A stretch of DNA of 7,480 nucleotides from contig JAEEKM010000258.1 in assembly GCA_016282455.1 (NCBI GenBank), positions 1-7,480 on the forward strand, in the 5' to 3' direction. The stretch comes from Treponema sp. Lineage in GTDB: Bacteria > Spirochaetota > Spirochaetia > Treponematales > Treponemataceae. The translations under genes and the position numbers were made by a program. The notes beneath the pieces were generated by a model. That model did no database searches and was not told where the DNA came from. It was given only the letters and a program-made list of their open reading frames with translations. This document shows positions 5,795-7,480 of the stretch, piece after piece (position 1 is the first letter of the stretch; each line of letters opens with the position of its first letter).

Positions 5795-6169
5795 ATGTCA
5801 CTAAAAGATTTTTTTAAGGGACTTTTCAAAAAGTCACCAAAGAGCGCATTTCCCAAAGACGGGAGTCTTGCTCCGCTAACACAGCAGATTGCTTCTTCCA
5901 TGGAACTTCTTGTGCAAAAAACAGAATATCTTGGAGAAAACTTTTCATCAGAAACAGAAAGTATTAAAAAAATTTCAGAACAGGTAAAAACCCTCACTCC
6001 CTTAGACGACATTGCAAGTGCAAAATACGAACAGGACATTCTTGGAAAAATAACTGCCGTAAGTTCTGCATGCAATTCTGTCATTGCAGGAAAACACGGA
6101 GCCAACATTGCAAAGGCTTTATCTTCCCTTCAGGCAGCAGTCACTTCCCGGCTTGGAATGCAGGAGTAA
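5795..6169 (+). CDS. Small helical protein of unknown function
   Basis: This frame encodes 124 residues with no recognised domain. The N-terminus MSLKDFFKGLFKK is a short amphipathic, lysine-rich helix that could touch a membrane surface, but there is no signal peptide or transmembrane segment. Residues 24-65 (LAPLTQQIASSMELLV onward) and 72-120 are rich in Ala, Ser, Glu, Lys and Leu and look helical, possibly coiled-coil. A single Cys is at 92. The start at 5795 is preferred although no Shine-Dalgarno sequence precedes it, because the promoter -10 box ends only 7 bases upstream. Longer starts such as GTG at 5771 or 5678 would lie within or upstream of that promoter. The ABC ATPase gene follows after 3 bases, with its ribosome binding site inside the end of this gene, so the two are almost certainly co-transcribed and likely work together. 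Function is unknown; a partner or adaptor of the ATPase is a guess from context. Confidence 0.7.
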   Translation: MSLKDFFKGLFKKSPKSAFPKDGSLAPLTQQIASSMELLVQKTEYLGENFSSETESIKKISEQVKTLTPLDDIASAKYEQDILGKITAVSSACNSVIAGKHGANIAKALSSLQAAVTSRLGMQE

Positions 6170-6172
6170 AAG

Positions 6173-7024
6173 ATGAGCGGCATTCAGGACACAATCACTT
6201 TTGAAAACTTAACTTTCGCCTACCCCAAAGAAGACGAAAATGAAAAAGAGACTTTTGTTTTTCAGAACATGAGCGGAACAATTCCTCTTGAAAAGAAGGG
6301 GGAACTGGTAAGCATTATCGGACCTAACGGTTCTGGAAAAAGTACCCTCATGCTTTTAATAAGCGGCCGCCTTAAACCCCAGGAAGGAAGCTGTACTTTT
6401 CTTGGAAACAGGCTCTGTCTCCTTGAAGAAAATCAAAAAAATCTTCTTGCCTCATTTATTTATCAGAACATGGAATTTGAAAATGAAGATTCCGTTGCAA
6501 ATCTGTTAACTCAGGTTTACAAGACAGGTAACTACAGGGGAAAAGCAAAGGCAATTAAAAGTGAAAGTGATTTTCTTTCTGAAGTGATTGATGTGCTTGA
6601 GCTGACTCCAGTTCTGCAGCACAAACTTACCGCCCTCAGTAAAGGAGAGATTCAGCGGGTTCTCATTGCATTCAGCCTGCTCTACGGAAGTGCCTCTGTT
6701 TTTATGGACGAACCTCTCTTTGCACTTGAACCAAGGCAGATGGAAACCACACTTCTCTACTTAAAAGAATACTGCGAAAAAACAGGAAGCCGAATTTTCA
6801 TTTCCATTCACGACCTTGACCTTACACGAAAATTTGCAGATAAAGTCCTGCTTCTTTTTCCAAACCACGACATGAGTTTTGGAAGCCCTGACGAAGTGAT
6901 GACAAATGAAGATCTGGAAAAAGCCTATTCCATGCCTGCATCAATGCTGCGCCACCATGAGTCCCTCACAAGGGAAAGTCTTTCTCAAACTGCAAGGGCA
7001 TTCCACGAAGCGCAGAAAAAATAA
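6173..7024 (+). CDS. ABC transporter-type ATP-binding protein
   Basis: This 283-residue protein is an ABC ATPase subunit. The nucleotide-binding elements appear in order: an aromatic A-loop region around FAYPK (15-19), Walker A GPNGSGKST (50-58), Q-loop Gln98 in FIYQNMEF, signature LSKGE (155-159), Walker B SVFMDEP with Asp179 and Glu180, a D-loop reading ALEP (184-187), and H-loop His213 in SIHD. All catalytic residues are present, so it should hydrolyse ATP. Differences from the textbook pattern are LSKGE in place of LSGGQ and ALEP in place of SALD. After the core, about 50 residues form a charged tail (EDLEKAYSMPASML onward). Architecture resembles import-type subunits of the FepC/ZnuC group, but no permease or binding-protein gene is in view, so substrate and even transport function are unknown. 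AGGAG (6162-6166) lies 6 bases before the ATG, inside the upstream gene, which suggests translational coupling. Confidence 0.9.
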   Translation: MSGIQDTITFENLTFAYPKEDENEKETFVFQNMSGTIPLEKKGELVSIIGPNGSGKSTLMLLISGRLKPQEGSCTFLGNRLCLLEENQKNLLASFIYQNMEFENEDSVANLLTQVYKTGNYRGKAKAIKSESDFLSEVIDVLELTPVLQHKLTALSKGEIQRVLIAFSLLYGSASVFMDEPLFALEPRQMETTLLYLKEYCEKTGSRIFISIHDLDLTRKFADKVLLLFPNHDMSFGSPDEVMTNEDLEKAYSMPASMLRHHESLTRESLSQTARAFHEAQKK

Positions 7025-7039
7025 AGACTATTCTTTAGC

Positions 7040-7480
7040 CTACTGTTCGGTTTTTACAGAAAGAATAACCGGTGCACTTTCTCGCGGGAAGGTGGAGGTT
7101 GGAGAAACCCGGTAGGACTGAAGGACAATATTTTCTCCGTTCTGATTTACGCGGTAGTTACCCGAAAGAAATGCCGGCTGGACTTCTGAACGGAACTGAA
7201 TGAAAACTTTATCGTCTGAATCAAGCCTTGTATAAAATCCTGTGTCGTAAACTGATTTTCCTTTAACAGTGTAATGTCCTTCTTCAAAAGTAAACTGAAT
7301 TCCGTCTGCACTCATCCAGTCTTTTTCTTTTTCCAGAAGTGCTATAATCGCCTGTGACTGACTTAAGGCATCATTCTTTTTTCCAAGAACTGCAGAGTAG
7401 GAAAGTTTTTTGTAGTCTCCGTCCCAAACGTTGCTTTCACTGATTATCATGCGCAGGTCTTCCTGTATGCGAACGTGAAC
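7040..7480 (-). CDS. Protein of unknown function, C-terminal part (runs off the right edge)
   Basis: The minus strand is open from the window edge to a TAG at 7040-7042, giving 146 residues without a stop. An internal ATG at 7450 would give a 136-residue protein, and AGGAAG about 9 bases before it is a possible ribosome binding site. However, the frame continues upstream (VHVRIQEDLR), so a longer gene truncated by the window is at least as likely. The visible sequence begins with a mixed helical part (SQSQAIIALLEKEKDW) and then alternates polar and aromatic residues (QFTFEEGHYTVKG, DKVFIQFRSEV, NIVLQSYRVSP), suggesting a beta-rich C-terminal domain. No family was recognised. It converges on the ABC ATPase gene with a gap of 15 bases, in which only a weak AT-rich hairpin (7022-7037) is seen. 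Confidence 0.65.
   Translation of the reverse strand, partial: VHVRIQEDLRMIISESNVWDGDYKKLSYSAVLGKKNDALSQSQAIIALLEKEKDWMSADGIQFTFEEGHYTVKGKSVYDTGFYTRLDSDDKVFIQFRSEVQPAFLSGNYRVNQNGENIVLQSYRVSPTSTFPRESAPVILSVKTEQ

Noticed and set aside
5635..6108. Upstream extension of the galK frame on the minus strand to 6108 (557-residue product)
   Set aside because: The extra 158 residues overlap the opposite-strand small-protein gene and both promoters, do not resemble galactokinase, and the ATG at 5634 has an ideal ribosome binding site.
7022..7037. TAAAGA/TCTTTA hairpin between the ABC ATPase and the convergent gene
   Set aside because: The stem is only six AT-rich pairs without a following U-run, too weak to call a terminator.

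Overview
This 7.5 kb window looks like chromosome from a carbohydrate-fermenting bacterium, most plausibly a gut or rumen Treponema (Spirochaetes). This rests on overall protein character, moderate-to-low GC, an Rpn/PD-(D/E)XK-type gene and plant-sugar catabolic genes. No ribosomal or other phylogenetic marker is present, so the genus is an inference.

Left part (1-1427): the 5' two-fifths of a YghZ-type aldo/keto reductase runs off the left edge on the minus strand. A T-rich divergent spacer follows, then a plus-strand Rpn-family nuclease/putative transposase gene. Centre-left (1442-4354): a PfkB-family sugar kinase (probably 2-keto-3-deoxygluconate kinase) has its own near-consensus promoter. 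An AT-rich spacer with nested dyads and an extended -10 promoter then leads into a full-length L-arabinose isomerase gene, araA. A strong 17-bp hairpin terminator closes araA and probably also serves the converging galK. Between terminator and galK lies a roughly 60-bp palindromic element that resembles dispersed extragenic repeats.

Centre-right (4435-5795): galactokinase (galK) is on the minus strand and starts at 5634, well inside its longest open frame. Its control region holds an extended -10 promoter, two small palindromes in the leader, a GGGGATTTTCCCC palindrome, and a divergent promoter whose start site falls almost on the next ATG. Right part (5795-7480): a two-gene operon encodes a small helical protein of unknown function and an ABC-type ATPase with no permease in view. 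A minus-strand gene of unknown function converges on it and runs off the right edge.

Together araA, kdgK and galK point to use of arabinose, hexuronate-derived ketodeoxygluconate and galactose, which are typical products of pectin and hemicellulose breakdown. Each has its own promoter, and their usual partners (araB, araD, galT, eda) are not in the window. No CRISPR array, tRNA, rRNA, complete insertion sequence or obvious novel defence system was found. The most interesting points are a probable leaderless mRNA, the orphan ABC ATPase with its helical partner, the extragenic palindrome, and several unassigned operator-like dyads.
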